Source: Roseomonas sp. KE2513
GTDB lineage: Bacteria; Pseudomonadota; Alphaproteobacteria; Acetobacterales; Acetobacteraceae
NCBI RefSeq assembly: GCF_016107305.1
Contig: NZ_RCVR01000004.1
Span: 124,001-188,000 of the forward strand
Reading direction: 5' to 3'
DNA: 64,000 bases
Below the pieces are notes generated by a model, which had not been told where the DNA came from, did no database searches, and saw only the letters and a program-made list of their open reading frames with translations. Of the stretch, positions 37,750-46,383 are shown piece by piece. Made by a program: the position numbers and the translations under genes. Numbering within the stretch: position 1 is the first letter of the stretch; every line of letters begins with the position of its first letter.

Positions 37750-37890
37750 CCGCGCGAATTGGACCCCCCATCCCCCGCTGGCAAGCGCCGCCCGGCCTCC
37801 CATGTCTCGCGCCGGCGTGACGCCCCCCTCCCTTGGCCGGGGCGCTCACAAGCGCGACAGTGCGCGCCGACTCACCAAAAGGAGATGCCC

Positions 37891-38526
37891 ATGGCCTTCA
37901 GCCTTCCCCCCCTGCCCTACGATCCCGGCGCGCTCGCCGCCCGCGGCATGCAGCAGGAGACGCTGGAGCTTCACCACGGCAAGCACCACCAAGCCTATGT
38001 CACGGCCCTGAACGGCCTCATCGAGAGCAAGGGCCTGCAGGGCAAGACGCTCGAGCAGATCGTGGCCGAGGCCGGCAAGGCCGGCGCCGACGGCATGCCC
38101 GTGCTGAACCAGGCCGGCCAGCACTGGAACCACCTCCTGTTCTGGCAGGTGATGTCGCCCCAGGGCGGCGACGACAAGATCCCGGGCGCGCTTGCCTCCA
38201 AAATCGAGAGCGACCTCGGCGGCCTCCAGAAGTTCAAGGACGACTTCAAGCAGGCCGGCGTGACTCAGTTCGGCTCGGGCTGGGCCTGGCTGATCCAGGA
38301 CAGCAGCGGCAAGCTGAAGATCACCAAGACCCCGAACGGCTCCAACCCCATCGCCACCGGCGAGGGCACGCCGCTCCTCGGCGTGGACGTGTGGGAGCAC
38401 TCCTACTACCTCGACTTCCGCAACCGCCGGCCGGACTACCTCACCAACTGGCTCGACAAGCTCGTGAATTGGGAGTTCGTCGCCTCCCTGCTCGACAAGG
38501 GGCTGACCTCCGGCCAGACCGCCTGA
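37891..38526 (+). CDS. sodB: Superoxide dismutase (Fe/Mn type)
   Basis: 211 residues; ATG 37891 is 7 bases after AAGGAG (an ATG 6 bases earlier is too close). Metal ligands: His28 in LELHHGKHHQAY, the His in NHLLFWQVM, and Asp and His in DVWEHSYYLDF. The FGSGWAWL segment is typical. Cytoplasmic, since there is no signal peptide. Ends before a strong terminator shared with yajC. Confidence 0.98.
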   Translation: MAFSLPPLPYDPGALAARGMQQETLELHHGKHHQAYVTALNGLIESKGLQGKTLEQIVAEAGKAGADGMPVLNQAGQHWNHLLFWQVMSPQGGDDKIPGALASKIESDLGGLQKFKDDFKQAGVTQFGSGWAWLIQDSSGKLKITKTPNGSNPIATGEGTPLLGVDVWEHSYYLDFRNRRPDYLTNWLDKLVNWEFVASLLDKGLTSGQTA

Positions 38527-38555
38527 GGCCCCGCCCGAACCACGGGCCGAAAAGA

Positions 38556-38592
38556 CGAAGGGCGCCGCGGGTCCTCCCCGCGGCGCCCTTCG
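38556..38592. terminator. Bidirectional terminator sodB / yajC
   Basis: Perfect 16-bp inverted repeat CGAAGGGCGCCGCGGG / CCCGCGGCGCCCTTCG with a 5-base loop, located between the convergent stops of sodB and yajC. Confidence 0.85.
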
Positions 38593-38612
38593 CGCATCCG
38601 GTGATCCGCCGA

Positions 38613-38960
38613 TCAGACCTTGGCGGGCGCCGCGTCGTTGGCGGCCTGCGGGCGGATCACACTGCCAATCGTTGTCCGCACGATGGTCACGCGCACATTG
38701 GGGGCAATCTCGGCCTCGATCTCGTCCGAGCCCTCCTTCACATTCGTGATTTTGGCGACCATGCCGCCGCCCGTGACCACGCGGTCCCCGCGCTTGAGCT
38801 GGGTGAGCATGTCGCGGTGCTCCTTCATCTTCTTCTGCTGCGGGCGGATGAGGATGAAGTAGAAGACGCCGAAGATGAGCAGCAGCGGTGCGAACTGCAT
38901 CAGCATGCCGGCGGCGCCGCCAGCGGCCGCGTCCTGCGCGAAGGCCGGGGAGATGAACAT
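38613..38960 (-). CDS. yajC: Sec translocon accessory subunit YajC
   Basis: 115 residues. One membrane helix (about 22-39, FAPLLLIFGVFYFILIRPQQKK) with the diagnostic RPQQKK, then the small soluble YajC domain with GDRVVTGGGMVAKI. It associates with SecDF-YidC in the inner membrane. secDF is not adjacent in this window; the divergent neighbour is the DUF815 ATPase, which is common for the alphaproteobacterial yajC locus. Confidence 0.97.
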   Translation of the reverse strand: MFISPAFAQDAAAGGAAGMLMQFAPLLLIFGVFYFILIRPQQKKMKEHRDMLTQLKRGDRVVTGGGMVAKITNVKEGSDEIEAEIAPNVRVTIVRTTIGSVIRPQAANDAAPAKV

Positions 38961-39075
38961 GGGGCTGGGCTTCCGTCCGGGCGTTGTGGGTGCGAAGAGG
39001 GGCGGAAACTAGCCGCCCGCCCCCCCGCGTCAAGCGCGGCGGGGCGCTCCGCCCGGAAACATCCCAGGAAGCTCG

Positions 39076-39927
39076 ATGGAAGAAGCCCTCCTCACCCGCA
39101 TCGCGGAGGCGCTGGAGCGCATGGCGCCCCCGCCCGCGCCCCAGGCCCGGCTCATCGGCGCGGACGCCTTCATCTGGCACCCCACACCCCGTCCGCGCCT
39201 CGCGCCCGTACGCCGGGTCTCGGCGGTGGACATCGCCCTGCTCCAGGGGGTCGAGCAGCAGAAGCGCCTTCTCCTGGAGAACACGCTCCGCTTCGCCCGC
39301 GGCCTTCCGGCCAACAACGCCATGCTCTGGGGCGCCCGCGGCATGGGCAAGTCCTCGCTGGTCAAGGCCGCCCATGCCCAGGCGAACGAGGAGATCAAGG
39401 GCAGCCTCGCCCTGATCGAGATCGCGCGCGAGGACATCGCCACCCTACCCGAGCTGCTGGAGATCCTGCGCGAGCAGCCGCGCCGCGTGCTCGTCTTCTG
39501 CGACGACCTCTCCTTCGAGCGCGAGGATGCCGACTACAAGGCACTGAAGTCGGTCCTCGACGGCGGCATCGCCGGGCGGCCGGAGAACGTGGTCTTCTAC
39601 GCCACCTCCAACCGCCGCCACCTGATGCCGCGCGACATGATTGAAAACGAGCAGCAGCGCGCCATCCACGCGAGCGAGTCGGTGGAGGAGAAGGTCTCCC
39701 TCTCCGACCGCTTCGGCCTCTGGATCGGTTTCCACAACTGCGACCAGCCGACCTATTTCGCGATGGTCGAGGGCTACGCGAAGGCGCTGGGCTTGCCGAT
39801 CGAGACGGAGGCGCTGCTCGCCCGCGCCAAGGAGTGGACGATCACCCGCGGCTCCCGCTCCGGCCGCGTCGCCTGGCAGTTCGCCCTCGACATGGCCGGT
39901 GAACTGGGCGTGAAGGTGAAGGCTTGA
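39076..39927 (+). CDS. DUF815 AAA-type ATPase
   Basis: 283 residues. Walker A is WGARGMGKSSLV (about 91-102), Walker B LVFCDDLSFE (about 142-151), and sensor-like FYATSNRRHL follows. DUF815 proteins are AAA+-related ATPases of unknown cellular role, commonly next to yajC. The stop overlaps the TTG start of the MBL-fold gene. Confidence 0.93.
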   Translation: MEEALLTRIAEALERMAPPPAPQARLIGADAFIWHPTPRPRLAPVRRVSAVDIALLQGVEQQKRLLLENTLRFARGLPANNAMLWGARGMGKSSLVKAAHAQANEEIKGSLALIEIAREDIATLPELLEILREQPRRVLVFCDDLSFEREDADYKALKSVLDGGIAGRPENVVFYATSNRRHLMPRDMIENEQQRAIHASESVEEKVSLSDRFGLWIGFHNCDQPTYFAMVEGYAKALGLPIETEALLARAKEWTITRGSRSGRVAWQFALDMAGELGVKVKA

Positions 39928-40877
39928 GCCGCGCGCCGGCCCGGCGCGACGCCGAGGGGCGCTTCCTCAACCCCGATGGCAGCGCCTCGGGCCAGCCGCT
40001 CGCCCAGGTCTGGCGCATGATGCGCGAAGGCGCGGGCACCCCCTGGCCGCGGGAGGTGCGCGACCCGCCGCAATCACCCCCTGCCGAGCCGCCGCCCGGC
40101 CACGCCGCGGTCACCTTCATCGGCCACTCAACCTTCCTCATCCGCATCGCCGGCGGGCCGACCCTGCTGACGGACCCCGTCTGGTCCGAGCGCTGCAGCC
40201 CCTTCACCTTCCTCGGGCCCCGTCGCGCCCGTGCCCCCGGCCTCGCGCTGGATGCCCTGCCGCCGCTGGACGCCGTGCTCGTCTCGCATAACCACTACGA
40301 CCACATGGATGTCGCGACGCTCCGCAAGCTTCGCGCGCCGCGCATAATCACCGGCCTGGACAATGCCCCTATCCTCGCCCGCAACCGCATCCCGGGCGCG
40401 GAGGAGTTGGACTGGTGGGGGGAGGCGCAGGTCGGCACCGCGACGGTCACCTATGTTCCCGCCCGCCACTTCTCCGCCCGAGGCATCCGCGACCGCGGCC
40501 GGTCCCTCTGGGGCGGCTTCGCCATCCGCACGGCGGCGGGCTCGATCCTCTTCGCGGGGGATACGGCCTATGGCGGGCACCTCGCCGAGATCGGCACCGA
40601 ATTCGGCCCCTTTGGCATCGGCCTCATCCCCATCGGTGCCTACGAGCCCCGCTGGTTCATGCGCGCCGTCCACATGAACCCGGAGGAGGCGGTGCGCGCC
40701 CGCACGGACCTGCAGGTCCGAACGGCCGTGGCCATGCATTTCGGCACCTTCAAGCTGACCCAGGAGGGCATCGACGAGCCGCCTCGGGCGCTGGCCGCTA
40801 CGCGCGAGGCGGCCGGGCTGGATGCAGGCGACTTCGTCGTCCCACGCTTCGGGGAAACCCTCGTCCTGCCGCTCTAA
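39924..40877 (+). CDS. Metallo-beta-lactamase-fold hydrolase (NAPE-PLD/UlaG-like)
   Basis: 317 residues, TTG start overlapping the previous stop (TTGA). Motifs: FIGHSTFLIRI, LTDPVWSERCSP, the metal-binding HNHYDHMD (about 115-122), YVPARHFSARG and FAGDTAYGGHL. This pattern is that of the N-acyl-phosphatidylethanolamine-phospholipase-D-like branch. Substrate unknown. Its stop codon interlocks with that of the convergent DUF192 gene. Confidence 0.92.
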   Translation: MSRAPARRDAEGRFLNPDGSASGQPLAQVWRMMREGAGTPWPREVRDPPQSPPAEPPPGHAAVTFIGHSTFLIRIAGGPTLLTDPVWSERCSPFTFLGPRRARAPGLALDALPPLDAVLVSHNHYDHMDVATLRKLRAPRIITGLDNAPILARNRIPGAEELDWWGEAQVGTATVTYVPARHFSARGIRDRGRSLWGGFAIRTAAGSILFAGDTAYGGHLAEIGTEFGPFGIGLIPIGAYEPRWFMRAVHMNPEEAVRARTDLQVRTAVAMHFGTFKLTQEGIDEPPRALAATREAAGLDAGDFVVPRFGETLVLPL

Positions 40878-41341
40878 CGCGCCGTCCCGAAGATGCGCTG
40901 CTCGACCTTGTCACCCACGCGGATGTCGAGCCGCTCGGCCGTGCCTGCCGCCAGTTCCAGCGTTGCCCGCACCGGTCCGTTGGAGCTGATAGTGGCCAGG
41001 CTCCGCGGCACCGTGCGCTCAGCGATGCGCAGGATCGTGCCATTTTGGGTGATGAACACCATGTCGAGGGAGGAGATGGTATTGCGCATCCACATGCTGC
41101 TCTCGCGGGGCTGCCCCCAATCGAAGAGCATTCCCTCGTTCGGGCCGACAGTCGGGCGGAACATCAGCCCCACGGTCTGCTGCTGCGGGTCCAGGGCCAT
41201 CTCCACCTGGAACTCGTGGCGCTTGCCGTCGCGGGTGACGATGACCAGCGGCTCGGTCGGCAGCTTCGGCTGCGGCCCGTCCTGCGCCAGCGCCGCGACG
41301 GGCGGGAGAGCTAGAAGGCCCAGCAGTGAGCGGCGCAGCAT
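40874..41341 (-). CDS. DUF192 periplasmic protein
   Basis: 155 residues from ATG 41341, which overlaps the upstream stop (TGATG). A signal peptide (LLGLLALPPVAALAQ) is followed by the DUF192 domain: EFQVEMALDPQQQTVGLMFR, MLFDWG, MWMRNTISSLDMVFI and VRATLELAAGTAE. The family forms a small beta barrel of unknown function, usually secreted. Translationally coupled to the prpB-type gene. Confidence 0.92.
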   Translation of the reverse strand: MLRRSLLGLLALPPVAALAQDGPQPKLPTEPLVIVTRDGKRHEFQVEMALDPQQQTVGLMFRPTVGPNEGMLFDWGQPRESSMWMRNTISSLDMVFITQNGTILRIAERTVPRSLATISSNGPVRATLELAAGTAERLDIRVGDKVEQRIFGTAR

Positions 41342-42282
41342 CAACGGGCAGCCCCTTCGGTCTCGCGCTGGGGCATCGCCTCGGGGATCACGGTCTTCAC
41401 CAGCGTCGCGTCCAATGCCTCGTACTCGTGGTAGCGGATGGTCTCGTAGAGCTCGGCGCGGGTCTGCATCCGATCCACCATGCGGTGCGTGCCGCCGTCG
41501 CGGTTGATCGCGGCGTAGAGCTCCTCCATCGCCTTGTTGGCGACCCGCAGCGCCGACACCGGCCAGATCACCATCGCGTAACCCATCTCCTCGAACTCGC
41601 GGTCCGTGAAGAAGGGGGTGCGGCCGAACTCGGTCATGTTGGCGAGCAGCTTCACGCCAGGCATGCGGCGCGCGAACTCGCGGAACATCTCGGCGGTCAC
41701 CAGCGCTTCCGGGAAGATCGCGTCCGCCCCTGCCTCGATATAGAGCTTCGCCCGCGCGACTGCCCCGTCCATCCCCTCGCTCGCGGCGGCATCCGTGCGG
41801 GCAATGACGTGGAGGTGGCGCCGCGCCTTGCGGGCGGCGGCCACCTTTGCAGCCATGTCGTGGGGATCAGCGAGCTTCTTGTCGTTCAGGTGCCCGCACT
41901 TCTTCGGCAGCAGCTGGTCCTCAAGGTGGACGGCCGCCGCGCCCGCCTCCTCGAAGGCCCGGACCATGTGCATCACGTTCAGCGCCTCGCCGTAGCCGGT
42001 ATCGCCGTCCACCAGCACCGGCAGGGCCGAGGCCCGGGCCACCTGCCGGATGTACCAGCAGACATCATCCACCGTGATCATCCCCAGGTCGGGCAGGCCC
42101 ATGTTGGCGGACATGGCGGCGCCAGACATATAGAGCGCCTCGAACCCCGCGGCTTTGGCCAGCAGAGCTGCCATGCCCGTATGCGCGCCGGGTAGACGGA
42201 GGATGCCAGGGCGCTCCAGCAGGGCGCGGAAGCGGGCGCCGGCCGGCGCCTCCGGCAGGTCTTCACCAATCACGTAGGGCAT
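41341..42282 (-). CDS. prpB: Methylisocitrate lyase / PEP mutase-family lyase
   Basis: 313 residues. ICL/PEPM barrel motifs: PGAHTGMAALLAKAAGFEALYMSG, LVDGDTGYGEALNV (metal site), HLEDQLLPKKCGHL with the catalytic Cys in KKCGH (about 128-132) and RTDAAASEGMDGA. This pattern fits 2-methylisocitrate lyase, cleaving methylisocitrate to pyruvate and succinate; related oxaloacetate decarboxylases cannot be fully excluded. No prpC/prpD adjacent. Confidence 0.85.
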   Translation of the reverse strand: MPYVIGEDLPEAPAGARFRALLERPGILRLPGAHTGMAALLAKAAGFEALYMSGAAMSANMGLPDLGMITVDDVCWYIRQVARASALPVLVDGDTGYGEALNVMHMVRAFEEAGAAAVHLEDQLLPKKCGHLNDKKLADPHDMAAKVAAARKARRHLHVIARTDAAASEGMDGAVARAKLYIEAGADAIFPEALVTAEMFREFARRMPGVKLLANMTEFGRTPFFTDREFEEMGYAMVIWPVSALRVANKAMEELYAAINRDGGTHRMVDRMQTRAELYETIRYHEYEALDATLVKTVIPEAMPQRETEGAAR

Positions 42283-42538
42283 GCGCGCCTCCCGGAATGG
42301 GGCCGCCGGCCCGCCCCCTCGCCCGTCGCTGCGCGGGGGCCGCCTGGCGGCACCTTTGTCACGACGGAGGGTATCATCGGCCCTTCGGCGCGGCCAGACG
42401 GGCGGCCGTAGGGCCGCCCCGCCCGGCGCAAATGGATGACCGCCTCCTCCCCGGGGCCTTTCCCCGCGCCCGCTCTGCCCCTAGCTTGCGCGGCGACGGA
42501 GCACGTCGACAACGCATGGCAGACACGGAGCACGCCTG

Positions 42539-43309
42539 ATGGACATGACGGGGAGCCGCCTGATCGAGGCGCCGCGGCAGCGCGTCTGGGAGGCGCTGAA
42601 CGACCCCTCCGTCCTCCAGGCCTCCATTCCCGGCTGTGAGTCGGTGGAGCGCACCGGGGACGACAGCTTCGCGGCCAAGGTGGCGGTCCGCATCGGCCCC
42701 ATGTCCGCCAAGTTCGGCGGCAAGGTGACGCTGACGAACATCCGCCCGCCCGAGGGCTACACCATCACCGGCGAGGGCTCCGGCGGCGCCATGGGCTTCG
42801 CCCGCGGCGGTGCGGACGTGTCGCTGGTCGAGGAAGGCCCCTCCACCACCACCTTGAACTACACCGTGAAGGCTCAGGTCGGCGGCAAGATGGCCCAGCT
42901 AGGCGCCCGGCTGGTGGACAGCACGGCCCGCCAGATGGCCGACCAGTTCTTCGACCGCTTCGCGGCGCAGCTTGCGCCCGCCCCCGCCGTTGAACCCCTC
43001 GACGAGGTAATTCCCGGCACCCAGGCCGGCGTGAGCCACCTGGCCACGCCCTCGGCTTCCACCGCCCAGACGACCGCAACGGGGAACATGGCCAGCACCG
43101 ATACCGTCCCGACAATTCCGCGCCCGGACGGCGCCCCGATCGCGGTCGGCCGCACCGCGACCGCCGCCCTGCGCCCGGCCAATGCCAAGCGCAGCATCTG
43201 GGAGACGCTGGACGCCATCCCGCGCGAGCCGATGGGCCTGCCCATCACCCTCTGGATCGGGGGTGCCATCTTCCTCGGCATCCTGATGCTGCTCTTCGTG
43301 CTCGGCTGA
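42539..43309 (+). CDS. coxG: CoxG-like SRPBCC protein with C-terminal membrane anchor
   Basis: 256 residues. The N-terminal SRPBCC/CoxG domain (about 1-150: IEAPRQRVWEALNDPSVLQASIPGCESV) is followed by a Thr/Ala/Pro-rich linker and one hydrophobic helix at the very C-terminus (LWIGGAIFLGILMLLFVLG). CoxG anchors or assists CO-dehydrogenase-type molybdenum hydroxylases at the membrane. First gene of a five- to six-gene accessory operon; the next gene starts 5 bases after its stop. Confidence 0.9.
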   Translation: MDMTGSRLIEAPRQRVWEALNDPSVLQASIPGCESVERTGDDSFAAKVAVRIGPMSAKFGGKVTLTNIRPPEGYTITGEGSGGAMGFARGGADVSLVEEGPSTTTLNYTVKAQVGGKMAQLGARLVDSTARQMADQFFDRFAAQLAPAPAVEPLDEVIPGTQAGVSHLATPSASTAQTTATGNMASTDTVPTIPRPDGAPIAVGRTATAALRPANAKRSIWETLDAIPREPMGLPITLWIGGAIFLGILMLLFVLG

Positions 43310-43314
43310 GCGGC

Positions 43315-44226
43315 TTGGCCGAGAGCAGCGCGCCGCCCCTTCCCGCCAGCGTCGCCGCCACCCAGGCCCTGCTGGAGGCCGGCGGCTACGTCGCGGACAG
43401 GGCGCTGGCGACCACCGTCCACCTCGCCCTCACCATGGGCCGTCCCCTCCTGCTCGAGGGGGAGCCCGGCACCGGCAAGACCGAGATCGCCAAGGTGCTG
43501 GCGGCGCAGCTGCCACGCCGTCTGGTGCGGCTGCAGTGCCATGACGGCATGGACCTCTCCTCCGCCGCCTATGAGTGGAACCATGCCCGCCAGCTGATGG
43601 CGATCCGCCTGGCCGAGAGCGCGGGCGTGTCGGAGCGGCAGGGGCTGGAGCGCAGTCTTTACGACCGCCGGTTCCTCGAGGCCCGGCCGTTGCTGCAAGC
43701 GATCGAGGGCAGCCCCGCCCTGCTGCTGATCGACGAGCTGGACCGCGCGGACGAGCCCTTCGAGGCCTTCCTGCTGGAGATCCTCGCTGATTTCCAGCTG
43801 ACGGTGCCGGAACTGGGCACCATCCGCGCCGAAACGCCGCCCGTGGTGGTCATCACCTCCAACCGCACGCGGGAGGTGCACGACGCCATCCGCCGCCGCT
43901 GCCTCTACCACTGGGTAGATTACCCGGATGCGGGGCGGGAGCGCGCCATCCTCGCGCGCCGGGCGCCCGAAGTGCCGGCCGCGCTTTCCGCCCAGGTGGT
44001 CGCCTTTGCCCAGGGGCTGCGCGGAGACGAGTTCTTCAAGCCGCCGGGCGTCGCCGAGACCATCGACTGGGCGCGCGCCCTGACCGCGCTCGACAAGCGC
44101 GAGCTGGAGCCGGCGACGGCCGAGGCTACGCTCGGTGTGCTGCTGAAGTACCAGGACGACATCGCCCGCCTGCGCGGCGCCGAGCTGGCCCGCCGCGTGG
44201 AGGAGGCCCACGAGGCCGGCTCTTGA
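43315..44226 (+). CDS. coxD: MoxR-type AAA+ ATPase, CoxD
   Basis: 303 residues, TTG start. Walker A LLEGEPGTGKTEIAK (about 43-57), Walker B ALLLIDELDRADEPFEA (about 137-153), sensor VVVITSNRTREVHDA and Arg finger region RRRCLYHW. With its VWA partner, CoxD is a chaperone that completes the Cu-S-Mo or similar active site of molybdenum hydroxylases. The stop overlaps the next TTG (TTGA). Confidence 0.95.
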   Translation: MAESSAPPLPASVAATQALLEAGGYVADRALATTVHLALTMGRPLLLEGEPGTGKTEIAKVLAAQLPRRLVRLQCHDGMDLSSAAYEWNHARQLMAIRLAESAGVSERQGLERSLYDRRFLEARPLLQAIEGSPALLLIDELDRADEPFEAFLLEILADFQLTVPELGTIRAETPPVVVITSNRTREVHDAIRRRCLYHWVDYPDAGRERAILARRAPEVPAALSAQVVAFAQGLRGDEFFKPPGVAETIDWARALTALDKRELEPATAEATLGVLLKYQDDIARLRGAELARRVEEAHEAGS

Positions 44227-45386
44227 GCGAGGGCGCCCTCGCGCCGAACCTCATCGCCTTCGGCAGGGTACTGCGCCGCGCCGGGGTTCCGGTCGGCCCC
44301 GCGGAGACGCTCGGCGCTGCCGAGGCACTTCGCCACGTACCCCTCGCCGACCGCGCCGCATTCCGCGCGGCGCTGCGGGCCACGATGATCCACCGGCGCG
44401 AATATTTCGAGGTTTTCGACGCCGCCTTCGACCTCTTCTGGCGCAACCCCGAGGCGCCCCTCGGCGCCTTCGACCCGGACGAGCCGCCGCCTGAGAGCCT
44501 GCCCCCCGCCGCCCGACGCGTCTCAGACGCCATGCCCGGCGCCGCTCCCCTGGCACCACCCGCCGCCGAACCCGAGACGCGCGAGGGCGCGGCCCTGGCC
44601 GTCAGCGAGCGCGAGCGGCTGAATCGGCTGGACTTCGAGTCCATGACGGCCGAGGAGTTGGCCGACGCCAAGCGGGAGATTCGCCGCCTAGTCCTGCCGC
44701 TCGCCGAACGCCCCACCCGCCGCTTCCGCCCCGATCCCTCCGGCCCGCGCACGGACCTTCGGGCGACCATCCGCGCGTCCATGCGGCTGGGTGGCGAGAT
44801 TGCCTCTATCTCCCGCAGGCGCCGCGTAACCCAGGCACCGCCGCTCGTGCTGCTCTGCGACGTCTCGGGGAGCATGGCGCATTACGCGCAGATCCTGCTG
44901 CATTTTCTCCACGCGGTTGCGAACCACCGGGCGCGGGTGCACAGCTTCGTCTTCGGGACGCGGCTGACCAACATCACGCGGGCGCTGCGGAACCGGGACC
45001 CGGAGGTGGCCTTCCAGGCCGTCTCCCACATCCTGCCGGACTGGTCGGGCGGCACCCGCATCGGGGAGGCGCTGGACCGCTTCAACCGCCTCTGGGCGCG
45101 GCGCGTCCTCGGCCAAGGCGCGGTCGTACTGCTCATCACCGATGGCCTCGACCGGGGTGGTGCGGAGGGGTTGTCCGAGGCGGCGGAGCGGCTCTCCCAT
45201 TCCTGCCGGCGGCTGATCTGGCTGAACCCGCTGCTCCGCTATGCCGGGTTCCAGCCCCGCGCCGCCGGCATAAGGGCCCTTCTCCCCCACGTGCACGAGC
45301 ATCGCCAAGTGCATAACCTCAACAGCCTTAGGGCCCTGGTCGCCACCCTCTCGGCACCCGCGCCTAACCAAGGAGGATCGGCATGA
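44223..45386 (+). CDS. coxE: VWA-domain protein, CoxE
   Basis: 387 residues, TTG start overlapping the coxD stop. The C-terminal von Willebrand A domain has the metal-ion-dependent motif LLCDVSGSMAHYAQ (about 207-220), with DWSGGTRIG and LITDGLDRGG completing the site. The N-terminal part is helical with RRSRF-like Pro/Arg stretches. Partner of the MoxR ATPase in cofactor insertion. Its stop overlaps the ATG of the next gene (ATGA). Confidence 0.95.
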   Translation: MSEGALAPNLIAFGRVLRRAGVPVGPAETLGAAEALRHVPLADRAAFRAALRATMIHRREYFEVFDAAFDLFWRNPEAPLGAFDPDEPPPESLPPAARRVSDAMPGAAPLAPPAAEPETREGAALAVSERERLNRLDFESMTAEELADAKREIRRLVLPLAERPTRRFRPDPSGPRTDLRATIRASMRLGGEIASISRRRRVTQAPPLVLLCDVSGSMAHYAQILLHFLHAVANHRARVHSFVFGTRLTNITRALRNRDPEVAFQAVSHILPDWSGGTRIGEALDRFNRLWARRVLGQGAVVLLITDGLDRGGAEGLSEAAERLSHSCRRLIWLNPLLRYAGFQPRAAGIRALLPHVHEHRQVHNLNSLRALVATLSAPAPNQGGSA

Positions 45387-45703
45387 GCGGCAGCGAGGAC
45401 ATCCTGGAAACCGCCCGCGCCTGGCGGGCCGAGGGCGAGCGGGTGGCGTTGGCGACCGTCGTCGAGACCTGGGGCTCCTCGCCACGCCCTGCCGGCTCCC
45501 GCCTGGCGGTGACCGGCACGGGCCGGCTCGCCGGCTCCGTCTCCGGCGGCTGCATCGAGGGCGCGGTGGCCGACGTGGCCAAGCAGGTCATGGAGAGCGG
45601 CGCGCCGCAGCTTCTCGACTTCGGCATTACCGACGAGCGCGCCTGGGAGGTGGGGCTGGCCTGCGGCGGCAAGCTGAAGGTCTTCGTGGAACCACTGGCG
45701 TGA
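45383..45703 (+). CDS. XdhC/CoxI N-terminal domain protein
   Basis: 106 residues, covering only the XdhC_CoxI domain: VALATVVETWGSSPRPAGSRLAV, SVSGGCIEGAVADVA, LACGGKLKVFVE. In many species this is fused to a Rossmann domain; here the second half is a separate gene starting on this stop. XdhC binds molybdenum cofactor and delivers it, sulfurated, to the hydroxylase. Confidence 0.93.
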   Translation: MSGSEDILETARAWRAEGERVALATVVETWGSSPRPAGSRLAVTGTGRLAGSVSGGCIEGAVADVAKQVMESGAPQLLDFGITDERAWEVGLACGGKLKVFVEPLA

Positions 45704-46383
45704 CGCCGGAAACCCTCGAAACTCTCCAGGCCGCCCGTGGCACCCGCCGCCCGGTCGCGCTGCTGACGCGCCTTCCGGACGGTGCCCAGCGCCTGCACCC
45801 CGATGAGGTGCTGCCGCCAGCCCTTGCCGAAGCTGCGGAGGCCGCGCTGCGCGACGACCGCGCCGGGCCCGTCACGGTGGAGGGCGCGACCTGGTTCGTC
45901 CAGCCCCAGACCCCGCCGCCGCGCTTGATCGTGGTCGGCGCGGTGCACGTCGCCCAGGCGCTGGTGCCCATGGCGGCTGCGGTCGGCCTGGCCGTTACCG
46001 TTGTGGACCCCCGCCGCGCCTTCGCGACTGAGGAGCGCTTCGCGGGCGAGGTGACGCTCGTGGACGAGTGGCCCGACGACGCGCTGCTGGCGCTCCGGCC
46101 GGACCTTCGCACGGCCATCGTGACCCTCACCCACGACCCCAAGCTGGATGACCCCGCGCTCGACGTGGCCCTGAAGTCGGAAGCCTTCTACATTGGCGCC
46201 CTCGGCAGCCGTCGCACCCACGCGAAGCGCATTGCGCGGCTGACGGAGCTGGGCCATGGCGAGGAGGCCATCGCCCGCATCCGCGCGCCGGTCGGGCTCG
46301 ACATCGGGGCGGTCACCGCGCCCGAGATCGCGCTCTCGGTCATCGCCCAGGTGGTCGCAGCGCGCCGGGGCAAAGCGGCGTGA
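45700..46383 (+). CDS. XdhC Rossmann-domain protein
   Basis: 227 residues, GTG start overlapping the previous stop (GTGA). XdhC_C Rossmann fold: LIVVGAVHVAQALVPMAAAVGLAVTVVDPR (about 75-105), VTLTHDPKLDDPAL, YIGALGSRRTHAKR and IRAPVGLDIGA. The usual GxGHV is GAVHV here. Together with the preceding small protein it makes up a full XdhC. Confidence 0.93.
   Translation: MTPETLETLQAARGTRRPVALLTRLPDGAQRLHPDEVLPPALAEAAEAALRDDRAGPVTVEGATWFVQPQTPPPRLIVVGAVHVAQALVPMAAAVGLAVTVVDPRRAFATEERFAGEVTLVDEWPDDALLALRPDLRTAIVTLTHDPKLDDPALDVALKSEAFYIGALGSRRTHAKRIARLTELGHGEEAIARIRAPVGLDIGAVTAPEIALSVIAQVVAARRGKAA

Noticed and set aside
42400-42419. GGGCGGCC / GGCCGCCC hairpin upstream of coxG
   Set aside because: Short G+C-only hairpins are frequent in this base composition; no further support for a riboswitch or terminator.
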